The notes beneath the pieces are model-generated. The model was not told the DNA's origin, did no database searches, and saw only the letters and a list, made by a program, of their open reading frames with translations. Positions 54,401 to 62,225 of a stretch of DNA of 64,000 nucleotides are shown one piece after another. Every line of letters starts with the position of its first letter. The stretch's first letter is position 1. Source of the stretch: JANQQN01 sp964519665 (lineage in GTDB: Bacteria > Myxococcota > Kuafuiibacteriia > Kuafuiibacteriales > Kuafuiibacteriaceae); assembly GCA_964519665.1 (NCBI GenBank), contig CAZFIV010000010.1, positions 1 through 64,000 of the forward strand, given 5' to 3'. The position numbers were made by a program, and so were the translations under genes.

Positions 54401-56453
54401 TCGCGGCTTGCGACCGACGCTGGACTTCGAGCACTTTCGCTTCCGCGGACGCCTTCGCGGACAGCGCCCGCCCGACCTGATCGAGCGCATCGCCGGCCGT
54501 CGCTTCGAGTTGACGACACCGTCGTTCGGCGGTGGCCAGCGCCTGAGCGTTCGAAGACGCGGTACTCGCAACCTCGTGCAGAACCCGCTGCAGCTGGTCG
54601 TACTCCGCGGTGCTCGCTTCGAGCGCCGATTCGACCTGCTGACGGCGCTCGGTCTCGGAGACCAAAGCCTTCTTGTGAGCGTCGGCCCGGGCGTTGGCCG
54701 CCGCAAGTTCGGTTTCGAGGCGGGCGAGCGCGATCGACTCGGGCCCGGTGGTCCCGATTCCGCCAGCCTCCGACAACGCGGCCAGCTCGTCGCGCTCATC
54801 GAGGAGCATTTGCGAGGTCGCCGCGAGCGCGTCCCGCTCACTGCGAAGCGTTTGGACCCGCTGTTGGAGCGTATCGACCTCGTGCGCCATCTGGGTCGCG
54901 GCCAACTCCAACGCCAGGCGCTCCGGATCGACGGTTCGCGACTCTTCGCCGAGCCGCGCGATCGCCGCATCCTGAGCGTTGATCCGACCCTGAAGCAGCT
55001 CGACCTGCTGGGCTTGTTCCTGTAGTCGAACCCGAAGCTCGTCGCGCTCTATGCGAAGCTGTCGAAGTGCCTCTCGATCGGCTTCGGACGCGATGTCGGC
55101 GATCGCACGAGCCGTCGACTCGCTCGCGTCGGCTTCGACGGTGATCGTCGCCCCTTGCTGCGTCACGAGGGCCTCCGTCAGCTCGGCGATCCGCTCTTCG
55201 AGGCGCCGAACCTGCCCCGCGTGAGCGAGGTGCACTTCGTCGAGCTGATGGGCCAGATGCTTCATCCGCATCTGAGCGTCCTGGTGTTGCTCGCTCAGCG
55301 CCGCCTCCGCGGACAACCGTTTATCGATGTCGGCGGCCAGTCGTTCCAGACGCAGCTCCCGGTCATCGATGGTCCGCTGAAGCTCCCGGATGCGCTGATG
55401 AGCCTCGAGTTCCTGGCTTTCGGCCGTCTCCCGTGCCCGTTCCGCCGCGTCATAGGCCGACCGCATGCGCGTGAGCTCGGCCTCCAGCGCCTTCACCGCC
55501 GGTGAAGGTTCCACGGCTTCGGCCAGAGGGATGTCGGTCAAGACTTCACTGGGCCGACCGACAAAGGTCGGTCCACTGGTAGAGGCGCCCCGAGCCTCGG
55601 CTAGCTTTTCCTCGAACGCCCGTTTGAGCCGGGGCAGTCGCTCGCCGATCGCCCGCAGCGACTCATCCCGCTTGGCCACCTCGGACCGGGCGTCGGCCAG
55701 CGCTTGCATCAGCCGCTCGACGTCGGCCGCGCTTCGGGCCTGGGCCGCCTGCGCGGTCGCCTCGAAGTCGAGAAAGGGCAATTCGACGAGCTTGGGCCCG
55801 AAACCGTCCGGTGCGCCGCGACCCGCCAACGCGATCACGTGGCTTGGACGGGCGCCGGTCGCGGCCAGTGATGGGTCGACCGGCACGTCAGACCGTTCGG
55901 TGCCTTGCGGTTGGATCGCGACCCCGATGAACGGGGTCTGCTGGTAGAACCGCGCGTCCTGGAACACGGCGCGGACCGCCATCTCGATCCGTCGGGGTTC
56001 GAGCAGCGGGGGTGGCGTCGGATCGCCGACCAGCCGGCTCAGGCCCCGACCGCTCTCGAAGCCCAGCAGCGCAAACCCGTCGGGCCCCAGCACTCGTCGG
56101 ATCTGGGTCAAGAACTTCGGAGCGGTCGCGATCTGGCGGGCCAGGTCGACGACCAAGACGACGTCGAACGCGCCCTCCGGAAAGTCGACCTGACCATCCG
56201 GCATCGCCACGAGCTCGACCGAACGCTTGAGCAGACCGGTCGGGTCGACCGACTTCGGGTCGGGCGCAGTGCCGACGATCTGCTCGGCACCGCCTTCCTT
56301 CAACCGCGCGAGGCTTCGAGGGTCCAACGTGCCGATCTCGAGCACCCTTCGCCCCCGACAGGCCGCTTCGACCAGCAGGTAACGAGGAAGGAACTCAGCC
56401 CAGCTGAAGCTGGCGCGGCGTCGATATTGAGGCGGCTCGATGGTCGCGGTCAT
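51423..56453 (-). CDS. giant coiled-coil protein with N-terminal methyltransferase-like domain
   Basis: A 1676-residue cytoplasmic protein. Residues about 1-200 resemble a class I SAM methyltransferase: RRVLEIGTLDPRSLARLKEGGAEQIVGTAPD, FPEGAFDVVLVVDLARQIATAPKFLTQIRRVLGPDGFALLGFE. The usual DxGxGxG of motif I is EIGTLDP, so activity is doubtful. From about 270 to the end is an almost unbroken Arg/Glu/Ala-rich coiled coil (for example LRVRLQEQAQQVELLQGRI), about 1400 residues, or roughly 200 nm if fully extended. The start is the ATG at 56453, with GGAG 6 bases upstream. It heads the operon with FHA-pseudokinase and larE. Confidence 0.85.
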   Translation of the reverse strand: MTATIEPPQYRRRASFSWAEFLPRYLLVEAACRGRRVLEIGTLDPRSLARLKEGGAEQIVGTAPDPKSVDPTGLLKRSVELVAMPDGQVDFPEGAFDVVLVVDLARQIATAPKFLTQIRRVLGPDGFALLGFESGRGLSRLVGDPTPPPLLEPRRIEMAVRAVFQDARFYQQTPFIGVAIQPQGTERSDVPVDPSLAATGARPSHVIALAGRGAPDGFGPKLVELPFLDFEATAQAAQARSAADVERLMQALADARSEVAKRDESLRAIGERLPRLKRAFEEKLAEARGASTSGPTFVGRPSEVLTDIPLAEAVEPSPAVKALEAELTRMRSAYDAAERARETAESQELEAHQRIRELQRTIDDRELRLERLAADIDKRLSAEAALSEQHQDAQMRMKHLAHQLDEVHLAHAGQVRRLEERIAELTEALVTQQGATITVEADASESTARAIADIASEADREALRQLRIERDELRVRLQEQAQQVELLQGRINAQDAAIARLGEESRTVDPERLALELAATQMAHEVDTLQQRVQTLRSERDALAATSQMLLDERDELAALSEAGGIGTTGPESIALARLETELAAANARADAHKKALVSETERRQQVESALEASTAEYDQLQRVLHEVASTASSNAQALATAERRCRQLEATAGDALDQVGRALSAKASAEAKVLEVQRRSQAAISRAANLQADVAALGHRLTGRVRELEQARATVRAIRAELAQKADPDRAERAERAGRVGELEHALATVRQEKSSLEMALGRTLDEAAALGSRLEVIEKEHAEIKVALERSEGNRERLAAAVETLRRELDEALADRDEAEQEAEALKSELERLQGLEHEQQDRPETTVVDFDEPALRQQLETLKIDRLAARQEAREADLRARQLALRLDEVQAELRAATAASARLSGTPGQDVAGLRLRVADLTDEAAFLRTLVADRDRELRQLREEAGRETVEGPSGPLDVPEPVFEGTEGETLVPGSAPGAMASEPAGITGAAVAEWRMRAVEAEAEVLSLRQAITAHRSAVADQDQVQARLTDQVERLQRAVMSLEDVAESRTKELAEARHKLQEAEDALLEQAESLMGPDFDLYARLTNLQSSIEVVRAERDRAEAELARRSEALAAEQMKAAAFADRLADRERSTNDTEELLARLRAVEQERVALDRGRLELADQLETARAAARAAEDKVTAFGRKTAQAEARVVDARAEVLAIRTERDDLAETLDGLRVALMQAKEEARRLRLERRGGSAPAPASDDRVEALAREAEDYRPALVQAEQRLAVAKALAESADAQLSDTVTELEMTRRHLAQAEAHIGRLEDEMAKTRNESARLAARVAQLERSHAEAQSGQASAQRTTASAQERLQQADEAVVGERRQREAAERALKDLQAKHDTVRQALEEARIAADALRSEKDALEVERDALVAEVGALPSPSNLPAADPLKAKLRSLEASHEQLVRRLQGAEAERDGAQARLDEAADRVAGLQKIAFENAGDAHRLAADRGSLEQVADDLRSRLAAAEMEAETAGQQLSSAVRQIDDLRGQLDTARSAKDELATALRQTSGSSLSPDEVAALEARAASSDLKSLQDDARLVAAETEIDLVRTQLHHLNHERQRLVEERHRLESRLNAGEEHRRQALHRIAELETQLDEQNVRVERLEREIQEKNERIRRLSGLAGG

Positions 56454-56661
56454 GCGGCGCTCCGAAACGGCGGGGACCGCCGCCTGTCGAGGCGGCCGTC
56501 GACCCATTTATAGTGCAACAAAGCAGCGTTCCGGCACGCCGTCGAGCACTCGGCGCGGTGTCACTCGTTTTTGTTCGGGGTTTTCGACCCATCCCGGAGC
56601 AACCCCAGCTCCTTGATGTCCCATTCGGCAAGCCGGTTTGTCGGCCGTCGAGAGGCGGCTG

Positions 56662-57070
56662 CTAGCCGCGGACGAACGTCATCTCGGCGTACATCGACGT
56701 CTCGAAGGGATCCCCGTACCACGCGACCACGTGGGCGCTGGCGCCCGGCCGCGGCGTTCCGTACTGTTGAACATGACCGAAGATCCCACCGGCACCTGAG
56801 GGCCGGCCGCCACCGCAACGTCGGGTGGGGCCCTGGCACACCGCGTGCCCCGACGTCGTTCAACTCGGCCTCGGTCGGGGCTTCGACAGCTTCGCTCGGG
56901 GCCCGCGGCCGTTATCTTGCCGTCGGTCAACACGACCACACCCCGGCGCAAACCGCGTGCCGGCACCGAGCATCACTGTCCGGGCAACCGGACCGATCGT
57001 CCCCATCGACGGGCTCGAGGGCCCCAGACCCAAAGGACCGCCGCGTTTCGCGCCCGGTGCTCGATGTGAA
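56662..57070 (-). pseudogene. amidohydrolase remnant
   Basis: Two pieces of an amidohydrolase survive on the minus strand. The start-like piece (about 56910-57000, in two frames) reads VARTVMLGAGTRFAPG and RRGVVVLTDGKITAAGP, the usual N-terminal beta domain. The end-like piece (56662-56793) reads GHVQQYGTPRPGASAHVVAWYGDPFETSMYAEMTFVRG and stops. The usual roughly 300 residues of metal-binding barrel between them are missing, in only about 120 bases, with frameshifts. The 725-bp stretch 56508-57232 holds no other gene I can support. Confidence 0.6.
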
Positions 57071-57232
57071 TCACGGCGCGGGACGCTCGTGGCGAGCCGC
57101 AGTGATCGCAACCTTGCCCCGCGTCAAGCCGGCTTCCACCGCGGTCCGAGCGCATCCAACTCATGGTATTCGGAGGAATCACGGCGGTTTGCGGTCGACA
57201 GCGAACACCCGGAACCCACATCATGGGGCGCG

Positions 57233-57697
57233 ATGATCGACCGGGATCCCGAATCCGACGCAACGCCGATCCTTCCACCCATGGATTGGTTGGAAGACCT
57301 GTTGGCGGGTCGCTCGGAAGTCGAGCGCGAAGACTTTCTGGTCGCCCTGCTTCTGAACGCAGGCTTCGATCCGCGCGCGGTGAGTACGCCGGTGGCCGCA
57401 TTGCTGGAACGGTTCGCGATTCGGGTCGACCTCGAGCCGGGGCCCCCGGATTCGGTGAATCAGCAGATCGCCGACTATTTTGAAATGCACCCCCTCCCGA
57501 CCGATCTGGTCCAAGCCTTCGAGCACCGCTTTCGGTCAGATCTACTTACACAGGACCCAGAAACTTTTCGCGCTACGATGGATCGTCTTGGGCGTGAGAT
57601 GCCCGGGTACGAGCCTCGGGAAGCCGTCAAGGAAGGTACACACCAAGGCGGAGCCCTCGGCTTTTTCGCGGCCCGCGCGGAGTTCGACCGCCGTTGA
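57233..57697 (+). CDS. hypothetical protein
   Basis: A 154-residue cytoplasmic protein, mostly helical: MDWLEDLLAGRSEVEREDFLVALLLNAGFDPRAVSTPVAALLERFAIRVDLEPGPPDSVNQQIADYFEMHPLPTDLVQAFEHRFRSDLLTQDPETFRATMDRLG. The start is the ATG at 57233, where low-complexity shadow sequence ends. I do not recognise a family. It lies 43 bp before the receiver gene on the same strand, so it may belong to that signalling unit. Confidence 0.6.
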   Translation: MIDRDPESDATPILPPMDWLEDLLAGRSEVEREDFLVALLLNAGFDPRAVSTPVAALLERFAIRVDLEPGPPDSVNQQIADYFEMHPLPTDLVQAFEHRFRSDLLTQDPETFRATMDRLGREMPGYEPREAVKEGTHQGGALGFFAARAEFDRR

Positions 57698-57740
57698 CAG
57701 GTAAGGTTGCCCCATGGGTCGCTCGCGTTAGGATATCGCA

Positions 57741-58109
57741 GTGACCCGTCGGATCTTGATCGTCGACGACGAACGGTTGGCGACGATGGCCCTGCAGATG
57801 CTCTTGAGCGACCAGGGCTATGAGGTGCGGACGGCGGCGTCCGCCTCGAAGACGATCCGCGAAGCCCGGTCATTTCAACCCGACCTCCTGATGGTCGACT
57901 ATCTGCTCGGCCCGGGCGACAAGGGAACCGACCTCGCGCATTCGTTGCAGAAAGACCTCCCGCGGCTACGGGTCATCATCATGACCGGCCTCCCCGAAGA
58001 TCGGGTCGCGTCCATGCCCGAATTCGAGGGCTTCAGGGTTCTGGCAAAGCCTCTCGACCTCAAGCAGACAGTACGGTCGGTCGCCGACCTCATTGGGAGC
58101 AGTCGATGA
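57741..58109 (+). CDS. response regulator, receiver domain only
   Basis: A 122-residue CheY-like receiver domain without an output domain. Acidic pair D9/D10, phosphoacceptor D53 (LMVDYLL), switch Thr in VIIMTGLP and Lys in VLAKPLD are all present. The start is GTG at 57741 (MTRRILIVDDE). Its stop overlaps the start of the hybrid kinase gene by 4 bp (ATGA), so the two are co-translated partners. It could shuttle phosphate or act as an adaptor. Confidence 0.93.
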   Translation: MTRRILIVDDERLATMALQMLLSDQGYEVRTAASASKTIREARSFQPDLLMVDYLLGPGDKGTDLAHSLQKDLPRLRVIIMTGLPEDRVASMPEFEGFRVLAKPLDLKQTVRSVADLIGSSR

Positions 58110-59554
58110 GCGACGATCACCTCCGAGCGGCCGGATTCGACTTCTCCCCGCAACCCACGGCGGTGATCGACCTGCACCGGGGCGACATTCTCGGCTGCAA
58201 CCGTGCTTTCAGTGTTCTGCTCGGCCTTTCGGAAGAAGAGCTCGTTCACCGCCCGCTCGAGGCGATCGTCCCCCGGGCGAAGCACGCCCAGCTTCGAGAA
58301 GCGCTCGAGGCGACCCGCACCAGTCCGCTGCTCGGCCACGACGCTCGCCTCGTCCTTCAGCGCGAAGACGGAACCGACGTGAACGTGGGTCTGCAGTGCC
58401 GGCTGGTCGACGCTGGCCCCGAGCGCGAGGCCCCCCGCGCCGTGCTCGCCGTCAACGAGCTCTCCGAAACGCCCGACCCGCACGCTGCATTCGTGACGCT
58501 TCTCGCCCACGAGGTCCGCAATCAGCTCTCCAATATTCGGCTCGCCGCCCAGATCCTCGAAGGCGAGACGGCGCCTGAAGGGTCGCGGTGGCCTTGGGGC
58601 CTGTCCGTCATGAATCGACAGGTCGTCGAGCTCAGCCACTTGCTCGACGACTTGCTGGCGGTTTCCGGCGGCGACCAAGCGATCGATCTTCAGCCGGTCG
58701 ATCTTCATCGAATCGTGCAATACGCGGTCGACAACATGCCCCTCGCCCTCGACGCCGCCGACGTCTGGCTCGAGCTGTCGACCGAACCGGTGTATGTCTG
58801 GGCCGACGAACGCCGGCTGGTTCGAGCGGTCGAGAGGCTGGTCCGGACGGCTACGCATCACGACGGAGAGGCCGTCGCGGTCCGGGTCGAATGCGAGGGC
58901 GAACAAGTGATATTGACGGTGGAAGGCCTCGGGCTTCAGCCCGAGCGCTTCCCGGTCGACTTCGACCTGGTCAAGGCCGCCGCCCGCCCCGATCTCAACC
59001 CCTTCCTGGCGGCCGGGCTTCTGGCCGGTATCCCCGCCGAACTGCACAATGAGCCCGGGTCGACGCGGGTGCGCCTGCCGGCCGCGCCGGAGCCGGCGCC
59101 GACGGTTTCGCGCGAATCGGCCCGATCGCAACCCTTCACCGGAACGCAACGCGAGACTTCGCCTCCCGGGGGCGACCCGAGGGTCGATAATCTCGGCCAG
59201 CGCATCCTCGTCGTGGACGACGACCCGGGGGCGGCCAACACGCTGGCCCTCCTCCTATCGACGGGCGGCCACTCCGTGGAGGTCGCGCACGACGCCGAAC
59301 ACGGCCTCGCAGCGGCCGAACGCCATCAACCGCAAGTCGCTCTGCTCGACCTCAAAATGCCGGGCATGGATGGCTACACCCTCGGTCGCCGCCTTCGCGA
59401 CCGACTAGGCGCAGGCCTGAAGCTGATCGCGCTCACCGGTCTCGATGACCCGGCGGACCGAGCCCGCGTGCTCGACGCCGGCTTCGATCACCACGTCGTC
59501 AAGCCGGTCGACATCGAGGACCTTACCGCGCTGCTCGAGACTTCGAACGACTGA
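58106..59554 (+). CDS. hybrid histidine kinase with degenerate ATPase domain
   Basis: A 482-residue cytoplasmic protein: PAS-like domain (about 8-115), HisKA-like dimerisation helix with His135 in LLAHEVRNQLSNIRLAAQIL, an HATPase-like part (about 195-325) and a receiver domain (366-480, D371/D372, D415, T444, K466). In the ATPase part, the N-box is VERLVRTATHHD, with Thr248 at the usual Asn, and the G1 box VEGLG has Glu273 for the Asp. It is unlikely to bind ATP well, so it may work as a phosphate acceptor or phosphatase. Coupled to the receiver gene upstream. Confidence 0.85.
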   Translation: MSDDHLRAAGFDFSPQPTAVIDLHRGDILGCNRAFSVLLGLSEEELVHRPLEAIVPRAKHAQLREALEATRTSPLLGHDARLVLQREDGTDVNVGLQCRLVDAGPEREAPRAVLAVNELSETPDPHAAFVTLLAHEVRNQLSNIRLAAQILEGETAPEGSRWPWGLSVMNRQVVELSHLLDDLLAVSGGDQAIDLQPVDLHRIVQYAVDNMPLALDAADVWLELSTEPVYVWADERRLVRAVERLVRTATHHDGEAVAVRVECEGEQVILTVEGLGLQPERFPVDFDLVKAAARPDLNPFLAAGLLAGIPAELHNEPGSTRVRLPAAPEPAPTVSRESARSQPFTGTQRETSPPGGDPRVDNLGQRILVVDDDPGAANTLALLLSTGGHSVEVAHDAEHGLAAAERHQPQVALLDLKMPGMDGYTLGRRLRDRLGAGLKLIALTGLDDPADRARVLDAGFDHHVVKPVDIEDLTALLETSND

Positions 59555-59566
59555 GAGCCGCGTTCG

Positions 59567-60394
59567 TCATCCCTCGTTGGGGTGCGAGACCAAGATCAAC
59601 GCGCCCACGTCAAACTCGATCCGACCGTCCGACCGAAGGAAGGGCGACAACGACCGCTCCGCCGCCGACAGCAGACGGCCGAACTGTTCATCGTCGAGAA
59701 ACCCGCCCAGCGTCCATACGCAGGCCCGCTCGGTGGCGACGAGGTCTCGGATCGTCCCGAAGCTGGCCTTGCCACGCTCTCGAACCACGGTCGCCGATGG
59801 CAAGCCAGCTTGTCTGGCGACCGCCATCAGCGCTTCGACGTTGCCGAGCCGAAAAGGGGCGCGAAACGCGTCCGCGATCTCCGAACCGAAGAGGTCCTGA
59901 AGAATCTCCGCCAGCACGCTGTACCCAGGCGACGCGTGAATCGCGTCCCAGACGGCCACCGTTAGACGGCCACCGGGGCGAACAACGCGACGCATTTCGG
60001 CCAACCCTAGACTTGGGTCGTCGAAGAACATCAGTCCGAATTGACTGACGACCCGGTCGAACGAATCGTCTTCGAAGGGGAGCGCCTCGGCGCGCCCTTG
60101 TCGCCACGTGACGGCGGCCGAGCGTCGACGCGCGACCTCGAGCATCTCGGGATTGGGATCGAGGCCAACCACGGTGCCCAACGGGCCGACGAGCGAAACG
60201 ACCGCGGAGGTCAGAGCTCCGGTTCCGCACGCGACATCCAGCACTCGCTGCTCGGACCCGACCTGAGCGTGGGTCACCACCTTTTGCGCGAACGGGGCGA
60301 ATAGCGCCGGCACGAATCGGGCATCGTAGATTTCAGCCGGTAGCGAGCTTTCGATTTGCTGTCGGGATAACCCTTCTATTTTGTCGCTCATCAT
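59567..60394 (-). CDS. class I SAM-dependent methyltransferase
   Basis: A 275-residue UbiE-like methyltransferase. Motif I is VLDVACGTGALTSAVVSL; VVGLDPNPEMLEVARRR, EALPFEDDSFDRVVSQFGLMFF and MRRVVRPGGRLTVAVWD follow, as in methyltransferase-11 family proteins acting on small molecules. The start is the ATG at 60394 (MMSDKIEGLSRQQIESSLPAEIYDARF). It is divergent from the AraC gene, suggesting regulation by it. The substrate is unknown. Confidence 0.88.
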   Translation of the reverse strand: MMSDKIEGLSRQQIESSLPAEIYDARFVPALFAPFAQKVVTHAQVGSEQRVLDVACGTGALTSAVVSLVGPLGTVVGLDPNPEMLEVARRRSAAVTWRQGRAEALPFEDDSFDRVVSQFGLMFFDDPSLGLAEMRRVVRPGGRLTVAVWDAIHASPGYSVLAEILQDLFGSEIADAFRAPFRLGNVEALMAVARQAGLPSATVVRERGKASFGTIRDLVATERACVWTLGGFLDDEQFGRLLSAAERSLSPFLRSDGRIEFDVGALILVSHPNEG

Positions 60395-60582
60395 CTCGGT
60401 CGGATATAGGTTTGCGGGTGCCACGCGACCATGACCGGGACGCCCAAGGCCTTGCCTCTCGCGCCCAAAGCGCTCGTCGACCTAGCCCCCGCGGTGCCGA
60501 CCGCCCGGCCGAAAGACTGGCCGGACGACGAGGCGCTCCCACCGGCGAGGGAGCGGTCACGCCCACCGCAGCGCACGACCTT

Positions 60583-61623
60583 TTGGCCAGCCCCGACGAC
60601 CCCCTCAGCGATGCCCTGAAAACCGTTAGACTGACCGGAGCGATCTTCTTCGCGTGGGATGTTTCGTGGCCCTTCGCCATGGCACTGCCGAGTGGCCGGA
60701 CGTTTGCGAGCATCGTCTTGCCCGGTGCGCAGCAGATCGTCTCGTATCACGTCGTCACCGGGGGCGAGTGCTGGGCGAGTAGCCCCGGCGGCGTGCCGAT
60801 GCGACTGACGACGGGCGATGTGCTGGTCGTGCCGCAGGGCGAACCGTACACGATGGCCCATGATGCCTCCGCTTGTCGATCCGCTCGGGTCGATCAGGCA
60901 TATCTCGACGGTTTCTTTAGCGCCATGGCGGCCGGGGAGATCCCGTTCGTGGTCAAGGACGGGGGCGGCCTCGACGCCACAACTCACGTGTTGTGCGGCT
61001 TCTTGGGCTGCGACATGGCGCCTTTCAACCCGATGTTGGCGTGGCTGCCCCCAGTGGTGCGACTTCCAGCTCGCACCGACGACGATGCGAGTTTGTCCAC
61101 GCTGATCGCCTTGGCCACCCGCGAGGCGAGAGACCCTCGTCCCGGCAGTCGCTCGGTGTTGACGCGCCTGAGCGAACTGATGTTCATCGAGGTCCTCCGA
61201 CGCGCGATGACCGAGCACCCAACCACCGACGAAGGCTGGCTTGCCGGGCTCAAAGACCCGGTCGTGGGCCGAGCTCTGGTTCTCATGCACCGCCGACCCA
61301 CCGAACGATGGTCGGTAGAGACGCTGGCCCGGGCCGCCGGCACTTCCAGGTCGCGCCTCGCCGACGCGTTTTCGCTTCGCCTCGGCTGCCCCCCGATCAG
61401 GTATTTGGCCCTGTGGCGGTTGCAGCTGGCTACTCAGCGCCTGGCCGAAACGACCGACACCGTCTCGCAGATCGCCAGCGCGGTGGGCTATGAGTCCGAA
61501 GCGGCCTTCAGCCGGGCATTCAAGCGCGTCATGGGCATCGCCCCTACCGCCTGGCGCAATTCAGGGGAGCGAACGGCGCGCCCAGTGCCTTCGGCCGACG
61601 ACTTCGATGACGATATCATCTAA
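60583..61623 (+). CDS. AraC-family regulator with cupin domain
   Basis: A transcription regulator with an N-terminal cupin-like sensor (DPLSDALKTVRLTGAIFFAWDVSWPFAMAL, VSYHVVTGGECWAS and LTTGDVLVVPQGEPYTMAHD) and a C-terminal double helix-turn-helix (WSVETLARAAGTSRSRLADAFSLRLGCPPIRYLALWRLQLATQRLAETTDTVSQIASAVGYESEAAFSRAFKRVMG). About 346 residues from the TTG at 60583. The frame is open to 60412, but the added 57 residues are Arg-rich and lack similarity. Its 3' end overlaps chaC by 17 bp. Confidence 0.85.
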   Translation: MASPDDPLSDALKTVRLTGAIFFAWDVSWPFAMALPSGRTFASIVLPGAQQIVSYHVVTGGECWASSPGGVPMRLTTGDVLVVPQGEPYTMAHDASACRSARVDQAYLDGFFSAMAAGEIPFVVKDGGGLDATTHVLCGFLGCDMAPFNPMLAWLPPVVRLPARTDDDASLSTLIALATREARDPRPGSRSVLTRLSELMFIEVLRRAMTEHPTTDEGWLAGLKDPVVGRALVLMHRRPTERWSVETLARAAGTSRSRLADAFSLRLGCPPIRYLALWRLQLATQRLAETTDTVSQIASAVGYESEAAFSRAFKRVMGIAPTAWRNSGERTARPVPSADDFDDDII

Positions 61624-62179
61624 CCACAATCCGCATTCGCTTTGGATCTTCGGCTACGCGTCTTTGGTCTGGAGACCGGCCTTCGCACACCGAAGGATCG
61701 CCTGGGCCCGCATCGATGGGTGGGTCCGCCGCTTTTGGCAGGGCTCCACCGACCACCGAGGCGTGCCCGGCGCGCCCGGCCGGGTGGCCACCCTGGTGCA
61801 GGAAGACCACGCATCGTGCTGGGGCCGGGTGTACGAAGTTCCAGCCGAGCACCATCCCACAGTCCTCGCCCGCTTGGACCATCGCGAGAAGGGCGGATAC
61901 GACCGCTTCGTGGTCCAGGCCCACGTGGTCGGCCTGGAGATCCCGAGCGTCGACGCGGTCATGTACGTCGCAAACGAAGACAACCCCGAATTCCTGGGGC
62001 CGGCTCCCATGGCCGATATGGTCGACCAGATCGTCAACGCCGTCGGCCCGAGTGGCCCCAATGTCGAATACTTGGTTCGACTGGACGAGGCGCTCCATCA
62101 CGCGGGCATCGTGGACGCCCACGTTTCGGAGCTCGCGACCGCCGTCCGTCGTCGCACCGGCTCTGAAGACCGGTCTTGA
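61607..62179 (+). CDS. gamma-glutamylcyclotransferase (ChaC-like)
   Basis: A 190-residue enzyme of the ChaC group, which cleaves glutathione to 5-oxoproline and Cys-Gly. The substrate loop is FGYASLVWRPAF, a variant of GYGSLxW. DGWVRRFWQGSTDHRGVPGAPGRVATLV and the catalytic Glu94 in LDHREKGGYDR are present, then VYVANEDNPEFLGPAPMADMVDQIVNAVGPSGPNVEYLVRLDEAL. The start is the ATG at 61607, inside the end of the AraC gene, so the two are co-transcribed. Glutathione use fits stress control by the regulator. Confidence 0.92.
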   Translation: MTISSNHNPHSLWIFGYASLVWRPAFAHRRIAWARIDGWVRRFWQGSTDHRGVPGAPGRVATLVQEDHASCWGRVYEVPAEHHPTVLARLDHREKGGYDRFVVQAHVVGLEIPSVDAVMYVANEDNPEFLGPAPMADMVDQIVNAVGPSGPNVEYLVRLDEALHHAGIVDAHVSELATAVRRRTGSEDRS

Positions 62180-62225
62180 GCGGACACGCCTTGCTTAACA
62201 TGCCACCCTCCGCCAGACTCCGGGT

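Noticed and set aside
56825..57232. N-terminal extension of the gene at 57233
   Set aside because: Low-complexity Arg/Pro sequence lying antisense to the amidohydrolase remnant.
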